Source: JAVZLQ01 sp049972525
GTDB taxonomy: Archaea > Thermoproteota > Bathyarchaeia > Bathyarchaeales > Bathycorpusculaceae
Direction of reading: 5' to 3'
Length of the DNA: 60,622 nucleotides
Assembly: GCA_049972525.1 (NCBI GenBank)
Contig: JBMFKI010000006.1
Coordinates: 1-60,622 of the forward strand
In this document: one piece after another, positions 1-9,039 of the stretch
How positions within the stretch are numbered: position 1 is the first letter of the stretch
Layout of the letters: every line of letters begins with the position of its first letter
Made by a program: the position numbers and the translations under genes
The notes under the pieces: generated by a model
Told to the model about the DNA's origin: nothing
The model's database searches: none
The model's input: only the letters and a program-made list of their open reading frames with translations

Positions 1-238
1 AGTCAACTCCTGGGACTTTCAGAATTAACCTGTAAAAGAGCGGCAATTTAGTCTTATCGATTTCATTTAAATCTTGGCTGCTCATATTTAAATAGTAAAT
101 GAACGATGAAGCACATAAGCTTTAGCATTGTATGAAAATGTGGAAATTAATAGTCCAAGCGCAATGGCCAGCCTCAAGGTGTATATTGTGCATATTTATT
201 CGTAATATGCCTGTTCAGATGCGCAAGTAATATAAGAT

Positions 239-838
239 ATGCTGCTAGATATAATAGTTATGCAGAACGGGAAAGAGGAAAAAGAGAAAAAACTCGAAGA
301 AATCATGCGGAGAAACGAGGAATCGGCGAAAAGAACAACAATTATTCTGGAAAAAGAGGAAAGGGAATTCATAGACTCCCTAATTAGGGAGGGAAAAGAA
401 CCTGGCATTAAGCCGCTTATCTCCAAAATGCTTGATGTTTACAGAAGTATGATGATTTATGATTGGCGTTTTCCAGGTGAATATTACTGTGGCATAAGCC
501 GGATAGCCTTCATAAATGTTGAATTGCTCAATATTCTAATTAACGAGGTTCCACGGGAAAGATGGCGGGAAATCGGTAGAAAAATGGGTGAGGCTACAAA
601 GGTTTCGATGGAAGCTACACTTGGCATACAAGCAACCAACCGCGAAAAGTGGCAGGAAATTTTTAAGCGCTTAAGAGTTCAAGGTTTCGGCGACTTCTTT
701 TTGAAGGATAAGTACATCTTAATAAAAACGCCTTTCATAACAGAATCAGAAATATGGGCTGGTTTTCTCGAAGGGCTGTTGAACGTTAAGTTAGATGTTA
801 AAACGTCAACCCCGCCGTTTGTTTTTGAAGTTGAATAA
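239..838 (+). CDS. Conserved hypothetical protein with ribbon-helix-helix-like N-terminus
   Basis: About 199 residues, family not recognised. Residues 30-70 (a short RTTIIL strand followed by two helices) resemble a ribbon-helix-helix DNA-binding fold. A mixed alpha/beta C-terminal domain follows, with no catalytic motif I can name. The first ATG is at 239; a second at 260 (M8) may be the true start because the first seven residues look non-conserved and no clear Shine-Dalgarno is visible before either. It stands alone, transcribed toward a radical SAM gene 90 bases downstream. A DNA-binding regulator with a sensor domain is possible, but this is inference. The 238 bases upstream contain only AT-rich sequence. 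Confidence 0.7.
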   Translation: MLLDIIVMQNGKEEKEKKLEEIMRRNEESAKRTTIILEKEEREFIDSLIREGKEPGIKPLISKMLDVYRSMMIYDWRFPGEYYCGISRIAFINVELLNILINEVPRERWREIGRKMGEATKVSMEATLGIQATNREKWQEIFKRLRVQGFGDFFLKDKYILIKTPFITESEIWAGFLEGLLNVKLDVKTSTPPFVFEVE

Positions 839-930
839 AAGTTTCCTTTTCATCGGGAATATGCGCGGTTGGTTCTTCGATGGAAAAAGTTTACATTTGT
901 GGTTTGGTCTTCAGTGTTTTGGAGAACTAA

Positions 931-1986
931 ATGTCACTTCATGAGGCAATGCTTTACGAGAAACTTGCAGATAAGAAGGTTAGATGTAACCTTTGCGGGA
1001 GAAGATGTCTCATAAATGATGGGAAAACAGGCTTCTGCCTTGTAAGAAAGAATGATGGTGGAAAGCTTTATTCACTTGTTTACGCGAGAGCCATTTCTGC
1101 GTGTGTAGATCCCATAGGGAAGAAGCCGCTTTCACACTTTAATCCAGGCGCTTCTGTGATGTCTATTGCCACGATGGGCTGCAACTTCAGATGCCAGTTT
1201 TGTGACAACTGGATGATAAGCCAAGAAAAGAAGATTGAGGGTAAACATTTTCCGCCAGAAGAGGTTGTAAGAGCGACGAGGGATAATGGCTGCCAAGGTA
1301 TAAGTTACACTTACACGGAGCCAACAGTATTTTTTGAGTATGCGTACGACACTGCCAAACTTGCACATCAAGTTGGATTCTTCAACACTTTTGTCACGAA
1401 TGGCTACATGACGCCTGAAGCCGTGAAAACTATTGCGCCTTATTTGGATGCTGCGACCGTTGATTTTAAGGGTGGCGGGGACGCAGAGTTTTACAAGTCA
1501 TTCTCTTCTGTTCCATCTGTTGAGCCTATTTACGAGTGTTTGAGGGAAATGCGTAGGAACGATATACACATTGAGATAACAAATTTGGTTGTTCCAAAAA
1601 TTGGAGATTCGCTTGAAAAGGTTAAGGAGCTTGCTGTTTGGATAAAAGATAACTTGGGAAGAGACACGCCCCTACATTTGCTCCGTTTCCACCCAGATTA
1701 CCAGCTTACCACCATTCCCTCAACGCCAATTGAAACTTTGGAGAAAGCCTACATAACCGCAAAGGACGCTGGATTAAACTACGTTTACATTGGAAACGTT
1801 CCGGGGCATCCAAGCGAAAACACCTACTGCCCAAACTGCAATGAACTTTTAATCAAACGCTTCAGCTTTGAGATTACAAAATGGAACTTGACGAAGGACA
1901 TGCGCTGTCCAGTTTGTGGAAAGGAAATTCCAATCAAGGGCAAATTGCACCCAAGTGGATACACGTATCCATACGCTTTGTTTTAA
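931..1986 (+). CDS. AmmeMemoRadiSam-type radical SAM enzyme (AmrS family)
   Basis: 351 residues. An N-terminal Cys motif (CNLCGRRC, about residues 20-27) precedes the radical SAM motif CxxxCxxC at C84, C88 and C91, which binds the SAM-coordinating [4Fe-4S] cluster. The C-terminus has a zinc-ribbon-like pair of CxxC motifs (CPNC and CPVC). This order is typical of the AmrS branch of the pyruvate-formate-lyase-activating-enzyme superfamily, whose substrate is not established. A GGAG lies about 8 bases before the ATG, supporting this start. The usual Memo and AMMECR1 partners are not adjacent. A second member of the family is at 55154 and a more divergent relative follows immediately downstream. 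Confidence 0.88.
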   Translation: MSLHEAMLYEKLADKKVRCNLCGRRCLINDGKTGFCLVRKNDGGKLYSLVYARAISACVDPIGKKPLSHFNPGASVMSIATMGCNFRCQFCDNWMISQEKKIEGKHFPPEEVVRATRDNGCQGISYTYTEPTVFFEYAYDTAKLAHQVGFFNTFVTNGYMTPEAVKTIAPYLDAATVDFKGGGDAEFYKSFSSVPSVEPIYECLREMRRNDIHIEITNLVVPKIGDSLEKVKELAVWIKDNLGRDTPLHLLRFHPDYQLTTIPSTPIETLEKAYITAKDAGLNYVYIGNVPGHPSENTYCPNCNELLIKRFSFEITKWNLTKDMRCPVCGKEIPIKGKLHPSGYTYPYALF

Positions 1987-2022
1987 TAATTCATTCAATC
2001 TAAAATTGTAACTGAAGGAAGT

Positions 2023-3114
2023 ATGTGGAGGATCCTGCGTCCAGACGCTGCACTAGTGCTCGGCGAAGAAATGGTTAGAAAAAGCCTAGGTAGATACATC
2101 GCTGTCATGCAAAATGAAAAACCCGCGAAATTTCTAGTAGCCAAAAAAATCCCAGCGGAATTCCGCGAAGAAGATTCTTTAGAGAAACTTTGGCAAGAGC
2201 ACATGACGCGTACACAAGAATTTTATGATGTGGAAAGAGAAGTTGACGCTGGACGGCTTTCCCTGCAGAGCATGTCAACACCAGAAAAATCGTACATGGA
2301 CTTGAAAATTGAGATCGCGAAGAGAATTCTTGCTAATTGCCACCTTTGCACCCGCAGGTGTGGCGCCAACAGACTTAACGACGAATTGGGTTACTGCAGA
2401 TGCGGAAAAGAAATAACCGTCTCCAGCATTTTTGAGCATGTTGGCGAAGAGCCTGAACTTGTGCCTTCTGGAACAATATTCACCATGGGGTGCACAATGC
2501 GCTGTAAGCATTGCCAAAACTGGACAATTTCTCAATGGATCGAGAAGGGCGAAGTATATAAACCGCAGCAACTGGCGAAAGAAGTTGAGAATCTCCGAAA
2601 CAGCGGATGCAGAAACGCCAACCTCGTCGGTGGAGAACCAACACCATGGCTAGAGCAATGGCTTGAAACCTTCAAGGATGTACGTGTAAACATACCCGTT
2701 GTTTGGAACTCAAACACGTATTACAGCCCAGAAACAGCACGGCTTCTTGCCGGTTTCGTCGACGTGTACCTGTTAGATTTCAAGTATGGACCTGGCGAGT
2801 GCGCTGAAAGAATTTCTGAAGCGCCAAACTACTGGAAAGTTTGCACACATAATCATCTCGAAGCAAAAAAGTACGGTGAGCTCATTATTCGCGTACTTGT
2901 TTTGCCAGGCCATCTTGAATGTTGCACAAAACACATTATAGGTTGGATAGCTGAAAACCTAGGCGTGGAAACGCGAGTAAACGTGATGTTTCAGTATAGA
3001 CCAGAGTGGCGGGCATATGAGATCCCAGAGCTTCGCAGAAGACTAACACGAGAAGAAATGGATAAGGCTTTACATTTTGCAAAGGAAGCGAAACTCGCAA
3101 ACTTCATCACCTGA
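2023..3114 (+). CDS. Radical SAM protein, PflA/AmrS-like
   Basis: 363 residues. Residues 1-105 are a helical extension absent from the upstream enzyme. A Cys-rich segment (CHLCTRRC) follows, then the radical SAM motif CxxxCxxC at C157, C161 and C164, then a TIM-barrel-type region. Like the 931 gene it belongs to the glycyl-radical-activase-like group, but it has no C-terminal zinc ribbon. It starts 37 bases after that gene with a GGAAG-type Shine-Dalgarno, so co-transcription is likely. Substrate unknown: no glycyl-radical enzyme is encoded nearby, which argues against a simple activase role. Confidence 0.83.
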   Translation: MWRILRPDAALVLGEEMVRKSLGRYIAVMQNEKPAKFLVAKKIPAEFREEDSLEKLWQEHMTRTQEFYDVEREVDAGRLSLQSMSTPEKSYMDLKIEIAKRILANCHLCTRRCGANRLNDELGYCRCGKEITVSSIFEHVGEEPELVPSGTIFTMGCTMRCKHCQNWTISQWIEKGEVYKPQQLAKEVENLRNSGCRNANLVGGEPTPWLEQWLETFKDVRVNIPVVWNSNTYYSPETARLLAGFVDVYLLDFKYGPGECAERISEAPNYWKVCTHNHLEAKKYGELIIRVLVLPGHLECCTKHIIGWIAENLGVETRVNVMFQYRPEWRAYEIPELRRRLTREEMDKALHFAKEAKLANFIT

Positions 3115-3291
3115 AACTTTTCTCGGCAAAAATCTACAAAACTTCACCATTTACATACTTTAACTCGATAAATGGTATTCGCGCATGCTGCATCCGTGTA
3201 GTGTGCAAACTGTGAAAGCTTTTGACCCTTGTTTTAAAAACCCTTTTATTCAGCATCGCGCATTCAATTCTCAAAGTAAAAAGGGATTAAG

Positions 3292-3501
3292 ATGCCGTAT
3301 TGTCCAGAATGCGGTGGCGAAATGCAATATATGATAGCAACTAAGCATTACGTTTGCAAAAGCTGCGGGCTTTCGGTAACACAGCAAGAGCTAATTGAGT
3401 TAAGAGAAAAGCTGAGATCATCATCTGAAAGCGATGAAGATGAGCAAGAAAAGCGGAAAAAAGAATATTTGAAGTGGTGGCTCAGCAGCAAGAAAAAGTA
3501 G
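3292..3501 (+). CDS. Small zinc-ribbon protein
   Basis: 69 residues. Two CxxC knuckles (C4/C7 and C22/C25) form a compact zinc ribbon, followed by an acidic Ser/Glu/Asp-rich linker and a basic, Trp-containing tail ending in KKK. The layout is common among small archaeal zinc-ribbon proteins that bind nucleic acid or transcription and translation complexes; the function of this one is unknown. An AT-rich element near 3231-3250 is a plausible promoter. The gene is single, between the radical SAM pair and the CinA-like gene. Confidence 0.72.
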   Translation: MPYCPECGGEMQYMIATKHYVCKSCGLSVTQQELIELREKLRSSSESDEDEQEKRKKEYLKWWLSSKKK

Positions 3502-3596
3502 GCTAGGAATCACAGCAGCTTTAAACGATAATTTAGTAGTTAATATGGAAGAGACAAGATTTATTTTTCAATACCCTAGTTTTTAGATGTGAGAGA

Positions 3597-4409
3597 ATGG
3601 GCAGTGATATGGAGATCATCTGCATAGGTAATGAGTTGCTTATCGGTAAGACTTTAAACACAAATGCCCAGTGGCTTGCCAAGCGCGCAACCACCGCTGG
3701 ATTTAAAGTTAAACGCATAACGGTTGTTGAAGACGAGGTGTCAGAGATTGCAAGTGTCATAAACGAAGCCTTAAAGCGAAAGCCAAAATTAATAGTAACA
3801 ACTGGCGGCTTGGGCCCAACATTTGATGATAAAACATTGGAGGGCATAGCAAAAGCTCTGAATCAAAAGTTAGAAGTTAACGAGAAAGCTTTAGAAATGG
3901 TTAAGGCAAAATATGAGGCGTACGCCAAAGCTGGCAAAATCGAAAAAATCGAACTAACGCCGCCAAGAGTGAAAATGGCAAGAATTCCCGAAAAGGCAAA
4001 ACCTCTTCCAAACCCTATTGGAACAGCTCCTGGCGTAATTCTAAAAGTAGACGAGACAGTCATCATAGCCTTGCCTGGCGTTCCTTCAGAGATGGAAGCC
4101 ATTTTTGAGAATTCTGTTATGCCATTGTTAAGGGAGAATGCGGGAGGCATCGCATTCTACGAAACAAGTATTTATGTAGATGCTATCATGGAGTCTGCTT
4201 TGGCGCCCCTAATTGATAAAGCGATGCATGACAACCCGCATGTATATATAAAGTCTCACCCAAAGGGCGAAGAGAAAAAGCCACACATAGAAATTCACTT
4301 CTCGACAACTGCGGAGGATTCAAAAACGGCGAAAGACAGAGTTGGAAAGGCGTTAATTCAGCTATCTGAACTTGTGAAGAAAGAAGGCGGGAAAATCGTT
4401 CTAACGTAA
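3597..4409 (+). CDS. CinA-like molybdopterin-binding domain protein (NMN deamidase-related)
   Basis: 270 residues, the usual size of archaeal stand-alone CinA N-terminal (MoCF_biosynth) proteins. The N-terminus has the family's IGNELL start, and TTGGLGPTFDD (about residues 63-73) is the characteristic glycine-rich nucleotide or molybdopterin-binding loop. A PLPNPIGTAPG segment and a LPGVPSEM loop (about 160-167) complete the fold. Bacterial CinA acts on pyridine-nucleotide by-products, but that NMN-deamidase activity lies in a C-terminal domain missing here, so the activity is uncertain. A second in-frame ATG at 3609 could be the real start. The histidinol-phosphatase-like gene follows 15 bases later, probably in one operon. 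Confidence 0.83.
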   Translation: MGSDMEIICIGNELLIGKTLNTNAQWLAKRATTAGFKVKRITVVEDEVSEIASVINEALKRKPKLIVTTGGLGPTFDDKTLEGIAKALNQKLEVNEKALEMVKAKYEAYAKAGKIEKIELTPPRVKMARIPEKAKPLPNPIGTAPGVILKVDETVIIALPGVPSEMEAIFENSVMPLLRENAGGIAFYETSIYVDAIMESALAPLIDKAMHDNPHVYIKSHPKGEEKKPHIEIHFSTTAEDSKTAKDRVGKALIQLSELVKKEGGKIVLT

Positions 4410-4423
4410 AAGTTGGCAGCCAA

Positions 4424-5209
4424 ATGATTATGGACTATCACATACATACAAGAGCTTCGCCAGACGCTCAAGGCACAATTGAGGATTACGTGAAAAAAGC
4501 AAAGGAGAACGGACTGTGCGAAATAGGCTTTTCAGATCACCTTCTTTTCCACGAAATAAGCAATTATCCGCACATGAGATATCAGCAAATGCCAACATAC
4601 ATCAAAAATTTTCTCGCTCAAAAGCGGAAATTTGAACTTCCAATTAAACTGGGCGCTGAAATAGATTTTTTCCCAGAAGATATCGACAAAATTAGAGAAT
4701 TCACCCAGAAACACCCATTTGACTACGTCATTGGCGCAGTTCACTTCATTGGCAGCTGGAGCATCGACAACCCACATCAAAAACATGAATATTTAAGAAG
4801 AGATATGATGCAAACTTACAGGGAATACTTTAATCTAATCATTGAGATGTGCAAATCTGGTTCTTTTGACGTTGTGGCGCATCTAGACCTCATCAAAATA
4901 TTTGGGTTTAAACCAAACTGCGATTTTTCTGGTGTTCTAATAGGAGCAGCGGAAGCAATTGCAAAGTCAAAAATGTGTGTGGAAATTAACACTGCCGGAT
5001 TAAGAAGATCCTGCGCTGAAATATATCCAAACGAACAGTTCTTGAAAATAATTTACACCCATGATGTGCCAATAGTCTTCGGTTCAGATGCTCACAAGCC
5101 AGAGGATGTTGGGAGAAACTTTAAAGAGGCATTGCTTCTCGCAAAGAAGGTGGGCTACAACCAAGCATGCGTTTTTAATAAGCGAAAGCCAACATTCATT
5201 GAAATCTAA
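4424..5209 (+). CDS. PHP-domain phosphatase, HisJ-like histidinol phosphatase family
   Basis: 261 residues. PHP metal-binding motifs are visible: DYHIH at the N-terminus (D4, H6, H8), FSDHLLFH near residue 35, GAVHFIG near 106, an AHLDL segment in the middle and FGSDAHKP near the C-terminus. These are the His/Asp ligands of the trinuclear metal centre of PHP phosphoesterases. Length and motif order match HisJ-type histidinol-phosphatases; other PHP phosphatases share the fold, and no his genes are adjacent, so the substrate is inferred. Two in-frame ATGs (4424 and 4430) compete for the start. Confidence 0.82.
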   Translation: MIMDYHIHTRASPDAQGTIEDYVKKAKENGLCEIGFSDHLLFHEISNYPHMRYQQMPTYIKNFLAQKRKFELPIKLGAEIDFFPEDIDKIREFTQKHPFDYVIGAVHFIGSWSIDNPHQKHEYLRRDMMQTYREYFNLIIEMCKSGSFDVVAHLDLIKIFGFKPNCDFSGVLIGAAEAIAKSKMCVEINTAGLRRSCAEIYPNEQFLKIIYTHDVPIVFGSDAHKPEDVGRNFKEALLLAKKVGYNQACVFNKRKPTFIEI

Positions 5210-5263
5210 TTATTGATTAAAGGTTCATAAATGCCTTAAATCCGTTTTACAACAGAATCCCAT

Positions 5264-6391
5264 ATGAAAAAACTAACGCTATTCACACTGGCAATCCTAA
5301 TTATTCTTTCCTGTTTGCCATCCTACGGATTTTCAGAAACAATAAGAACCTATCAAATTTTAAACCATACTGGAGGCAAAACAACATATGGTCTAACAGT
5401 CGCAGTTCAGCAGTCACTCTATGACTATTACGCCTCAAAAAGTCACAAGTTTAACTCCATAAGTGATTTCCCAAAGTTCGTAACGCCGTACGCAGTAAAA
5501 CCAATTGCTGATCGCCTATGGGAAATCTACGCTGATGATGAGGATTTCGCTAACGGCGTGCTGATGATGGTTCATCAAATACCCTACTGCGAAAGTGAAG
5601 CGAAATATCCTGTTGAAACAATCGTTGAAAATGTAGGCGACTGCGACGTTCTCTCCTATATGGCTGCCTCCATAATGATTGCTGGCAGGTTAGATGTTAT
5701 CCTAATTTATTACGAAAGCCAGTCCCACATGAACATTGGTGTCCACCTTTCACACGTACCGCACGACGCAAGATACGCTGTCCGCTATGTTCTTTACAAC
5801 GGCGTGAAATATTACATAGCTGAATGTACGGGGGATGACTGGATTAGCGGATGGCGAGTTGGTGAATGTCCACCAGAGCTTGTTCCCGCATTAAACACTG
5901 CGAAAGCTGTCACTCTTAAAAATTGTGAACAAACAGCGCCTGAGCAAGTCTCGGCGAGCTACAGAACATTGACGTCTTCAACTCTTTCGCTGTCGGTGTC
6001 TTCGCCGTTCGTAATTGAGGGAAGCACCATAATACTTTCGGGGCAACTTTCCCCAGTTCTCTCAGACAAGACGGTAACAATTTATTTGAAGGCGGGTAAT
6101 TCCCAATGGATTACACTGGGAACAGCAGCGACAAACGCGAATGGCGAATTCTTCTTCTCTTGGACAGCAAATTTAACGGGAATCTGTTTTATACGTGCAA
6201 GCTGGTCTGGAGACAACGTTTATGCTGGAGCTGACAGCCCAACATTAAGCATAACAATCCTATCCGTGTTCTTCTTTGTTTTACTAGCTCTCTCAGTCTC
6301 CTTAGCCGTTGTTTGCTGTGTAATTTACCTAATTTCACGGCAGATAGAAGCAACAATTCCGGAACTACAATCGCCGGAAGTTTCAACATGA
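5264..6391 (+). CDS. Secreted, membrane-anchored transglutaminase-like protein with Ig-like domain
   Basis: 375 residues. An N-terminal signal peptide (about 1-25) is followed by a transglutaminase-like cysteine peptidase fold: catalytic Cys in GDCDVLSYMAAS, His in the SQSHMN segment and Asp in CTGDDW. A Ser/Thr-rich linker leads to an Ig-like beta domain (about 240-330, TLSLSVSSP to ITI), and a single C-terminal transmembrane helix (about 331-360) anchors it outside the cell. Such proteins may cleave or cross-link extracellular proteins; the activity is inferred from the triad. It stands alone, with a CATAAATG AT-rich element about 35 bases upstream. Confidence 0.76.
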   Translation: MKKLTLFTLAILIILSCLPSYGFSETIRTYQILNHTGGKTTYGLTVAVQQSLYDYYASKSHKFNSISDFPKFVTPYAVKPIADRLWEIYADDEDFANGVLMMVHQIPYCESEAKYPVETIVENVGDCDVLSYMAASIMIAGRLDVILIYYESQSHMNIGVHLSHVPHDARYAVRYVLYNGVKYYIAECTGDDWISGWRVGECPPELVPALNTAKAVTLKNCEQTAPEQVSASYRTLTSSTLSLSVSSPFVIEGSTIILSGQLSPVLSDKTVTIYLKAGNSQWITLGTAATNANGEFFFSWTANLTGICFIRASWSGDNVYAGADSPTLSITILSVFFFVLLALSVSLAVVCCVIYLISRQIEATIPELQSPEVST

Positions 6392-6473
6392 AAAGGGGAA
6401 AACTACAACTTTAAATGGAACTTTGATAAACCTAGTCCTAAAAATAACCAAAAACTAGCATTACAAGGAGACG

Positions 6474-7244
6474 GTGTGCGTGTTCACAATTTTCATGATA
6501 GGAACTGCCGGTTCTGGAAAATCCATGCTTACAGCGTCATTCAGCGAATGGCTAAGAATGGCAAAACAAGACGTTGCAATATTGAATCTAGACCCAGGGG
6601 TGTTGACGCTTCCATATACGGCGGATGTTGACATACGCGACTATATCGATATAGGAAGCCTGATGGAGCAGTACGGTCTTGGGCCAAACGGCGCATTAGT
6701 AATGGCTGCAGACTTAATCGCGGATGAAATTGAAAAAATTTCCAGTGAAATTGAAGACCTAAAATCTGACATCGTTATCGTTGATACTCCTGGACAGATG
6801 GAACTCTTCGCGTTTAGGGCAAGTGGACCATTTATTGCTAACGAACTTTTGCATGACCATCCGAAGGCAATAGTCTACCTTTTTGACTCTGCTTTCTGCG
6901 TTAACCCACTTAACTATGTTTCAAATCTATTTCTCTCAGCAGCCGTATATAACCGCTTTCTTCTTCCACAGGTTCATTTGCTATCTAAGTGTGATTTGCT
7001 TCCGAAAGAGGAAATTGACAAAATTGTTGACTGGTCCGCTAACCCAGCAGAATTAGAAAATGCAATTGAACAAAAACTTGATGGAACAAAGCGCTTGTTA
7101 AGCAGAAACATGATGCGTGCGATACATCAGCTTGGCCTAAAATTCCTTCTGGTTCCAATCTCTGCCAAGACGAACGATGGAATGGTAAACTTTAACATAG
7201 CACTAGAACGCATTTTAGTCGGAGGAGACAAATACACATACTAA
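6474..7244 (+). CDS. GPN-loop GTPase
   Basis: 256 residues, typical for archaeal GPN GTPases. Motifs: P-loop GTAGSGKS close to the N-terminus, the defining Gly-Pro-Asn loop in GLGPNGA (about residues 71-77), switch region VDTPGQMELF, and a G4-like SKCD near 180. Eukaryotic relatives (GPN1-3) help RNA polymerase II assembly and nuclear import; the archaeal role is unresolved. The start is GTG at 6474, preceded by AAGGAG at suitable spacing. The protein is cytoplasmic and dimerises through the GPN loop in known structures. Confidence 0.9.
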   Translation: MCVFTIFMIGTAGSGKSMLTASFSEWLRMAKQDVAILNLDPGVLTLPYTADVDIRDYIDIGSLMEQYGLGPNGALVMAADLIADEIEKISSEIEDLKSDIVIVDTPGQMELFAFRASGPFIANELLHDHPKAIVYLFDSAFCVNPLNYVSNLFLSAAVYNRFLLPQVHLLSKCDLLPKEEIDKIVDWSANPAELENAIEQKLDGTKRLLSRNMMRAIHQLGLKFLLVPISAKTNDGMVNFNIALERILVGGDKYTY

Positions 7245-7297
7245 GAACTGCGTAGAGAAGCATTAACGCTTAAAAACCAAACTTCAATTAAGAACAC

Positions 7298-7867
7298 TTG
7301 GAACCGCAAATGTCCGCATGTTTTAAGGTTGGCAAAACAAAAATACGACTGGTGCAAGGCGACATAACAGAAATGGAGACAGAAGCCATAGTCAACGCAG
7401 CAAACCCAACGCTTATGGGAGGCGGAGGCGTAGACGGCGCAATACACCGGAAAGGCGGACCAAAAATAGTAGAAGAATGCAAACGCATAAGGGCTACAGA
7501 ATGGCCAAACGGGCTTCCAACAGGAAAAGCAGTCATAACTTCTGGAGGAAACCTAAAAGCAAAATACGTCATCCATACTGTTGGGCCAATCTGGCGCGGC
7601 GGAACCCATGGCGAACAAGAACTTTTGGCGGAGGCCTACCGCAACTCGCTGGCATTAGCCATTTCTAAAGGATTAAAAACGATAGCCTTTCCGTCAATAA
7701 GTACAGGTGCATATGGCTATCCAATAGAAAAAGCATGCAAAACAGCGTTAACGACAATAAAAGGGTTCATCGAGAAAGAGAAGAAATTAGATGAGGTTAT
7801 ACTCGTACTATTTACAAATCAGGATTTTGAAATATACAAGAAGGCTGCACAAGAAATTTTTATGTGA
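7298..7867 (+). CDS. Macro-domain protein (ADP-ribose / O-acetyl-ADP-ribose hydrolase family)
   Basis: 189 residues, a single macro domain. Signatures: VQGDITEMETEAIVNAAN with its ADP-ribose-binding Asp and Asn, GGGGVDGAIH in loop 1, and SISTGAYGYP in loop 2. Members of this MacroD-like group hydrolyse O-acetyl-ADP-ribose or remove ADP-ribose from proteins and nucleic acids. TTG at 7298 and ATG at 7310 are both possible starts; the ATG gives a more usual N-terminus. No ADP-ribosyltransferase or sirtuin gene is adjacent, so its physiological partner is not evident here. Confidence 0.9.
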   Translation: MEPQMSACFKVGKTKIRLVQGDITEMETEAIVNAANPTLMGGGGVDGAIHRKGGPKIVEECKRIRATEWPNGLPTGKAVITSGGNLKAKYVIHTVGPIWRGGTHGEQELLAEAYRNSLALAISKGLKTIAFPSISTGAYGYPIEKACKTALTTIKGFIEKEKKLDEVILVLFTNQDFEIYKKAAQEIFM

Positions 7868-8071
7868 GCCGATTGCAATGCGCAGTGCCGCTTCACGCAA
7901 TACGTTCTATTGAAAGAACAAGAGGTAGGACAGCTTCACGGCCGCAAGTGCATTTTTCTTTATACTCTGTTAATAATATCTAACGTTTTTATGCGTCGCA
8001 GTTGATGAGAAGTTTAGTGTAGTAAAAACAAATGTAAGCATTTTCAAATAAGCTCTCAAAGTTATGAGTGC

Positions 8072-8419
8072 CTATTTATTTTTTAGCGTTTCTTTGATGA
8101 AGTCTTTTAAAACTTCTTTTATGGGCATTTCAAATCTTTGGCGCAATTGGTTCAGCATTTGCGCTCCTTTTTCAGTGATTGAGTAGTATTTGATGTGTCG
8201 TCTGCCCTTTTGCGTCCACTCGCCAGATATGAATCCAACTTTTTCTAACTCGTATAGGAGAGGATATATTATCCCTGCATGAAATTTTTGCCCGGTTAAC
8301 TTTTCTATTTCCTTGACGATGGCGTAACCGGACATGGACTTTTGACTTATAAGCCATAGAATAACGGCTCTGCTAAAGCCTCTCGCAATGGCCCTTACTA
8401 TGTCTACTTCTTCGGCCAT
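8072..8419 (-). CDS. PadR-family transcriptional regulator
   Basis: 115 residues. A winged-helix domain with the family signature near residues 20-75 (ILWLISQKSMSGYAI, then IYPLLYELEKVGFISGEW) and a C-terminal dimerisation helix. It lacks the long C-terminal domain of classical PadR, so it is the short (s1-type) class. It is divergent from a second PadR gene at 8536, and the 116-base spacer carries inverted repeats, suggesting auto- or cross-regulation. The effector is unknown. Confidence 0.88.
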   Translation of the reverse strand: MAEEVDIVRAIARGFSRAVILWLISQKSMSGYAIVKEIEKLTGQKFHAGIIYPLLYELEKVGFISGEWTQKGRRHIKYYSITEKGAQMLNQLRQRFEMPIKEVLKDFIKETLKNK

Positions 8420-8431
8420 CGGATATTGCCC

Positions 8432-8490
8432 CTCTGACAGTTTTCATTGTCTGTGCATTCTTATTAACTTCTTTGCATAAAAGTTGCAAA
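8432..8490. promoter_or_regulatory. Candidate PadR operator region between divergent regulators
   Basis: Two inverted repeats lie in the spacer between the divergent PadR genes. GACA (8436-8439) and TGTC (8448-8451) are separated by 8 bases, the 4-8-4 geometry described for PadR sites. TTTGCA (8472-8477) and TGCAAA (8485-8490) form a perfect 6-base repeat with a 7-base spacer. AT-rich promoter-like sequence follows at about 8498-8512. Binding by either protein is inference. Confidence 0.45.
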
Positions 8491-8535
8491 AGACTGATAT
8501 ATCAAAATTTAAACTATTGTACTGAGGCAAACGCA

Positions 8536-8871
8536 ATGGTTGATGTTGCTGACGCATTTATGCGCGGTCTCGAGAAACCGCTTATACTTTGGCTGATATC
8601 TCAAGGGCCTAGACATGGATATGAACTAATTAAGGAAGTTAAAAGGTTGACTGGACATAAGTTGAAGCCTAGCGTGTTGTATCCCACCCTTTATCAGTTA
8701 GAAGGTGAAGGATTTTTGGCAGGCGAATGGATAAGGAAGGGCAGACGGGAGCTGAAGTGTTACCGCTTAACCGAAAAAGGAAAAGCTCTTCTTGCTAAAG
8801 TGCGTGACCTTTTCGACAACCCAATTAGAAGGGTAATCGCTGATTTGATAAGTGAGCCCAAAAAGGAATAA
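8536..8871 (+). CDS. PadR-family transcriptional regulator (divergent partner)
   Basis: About 111 residues from the ATG at 8536; an upstream in-frame start at 8473 would add 21 unlike residues and overlap the operator region. The winged-helix signature (LILWLISQGPRHGYEL, then VLYPTLYQLEGEGFLAGEW) is clearly homologous to the divergent regulator at 8072, so the pair looks like an old duplication. The short C-terminal helix supports dimerisation. It is followed after 168 bases by the B12-type radical SAM gene on the same strand, which is a possible target. Confidence 0.87.
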   Translation: MVDVADAFMRGLEKPLILWLISQGPRHGYELIKEVKRLTGHKLKPSVLYPTLYQLEGEGFLAGEWIRKGRRELKCYRLTEKGKALLAKVRDLFDNPIRRVIADLISEPKKE

Positions 8872-9039
8872 GCTTAGAGGTCAGATTTTTTCCAGTCACA
8901 GCTATACTGTCTATTTCCGTGCCGCCAATCACGATCTTTTAAATGTTTGTCAAACGAAATATATCAAAATCTAAATGTTTCAGAAAATAAAATATATTAC
9001 CCCAGAGACCTTGAAGGTTAAATTAAGAGGGAAAAGTAG

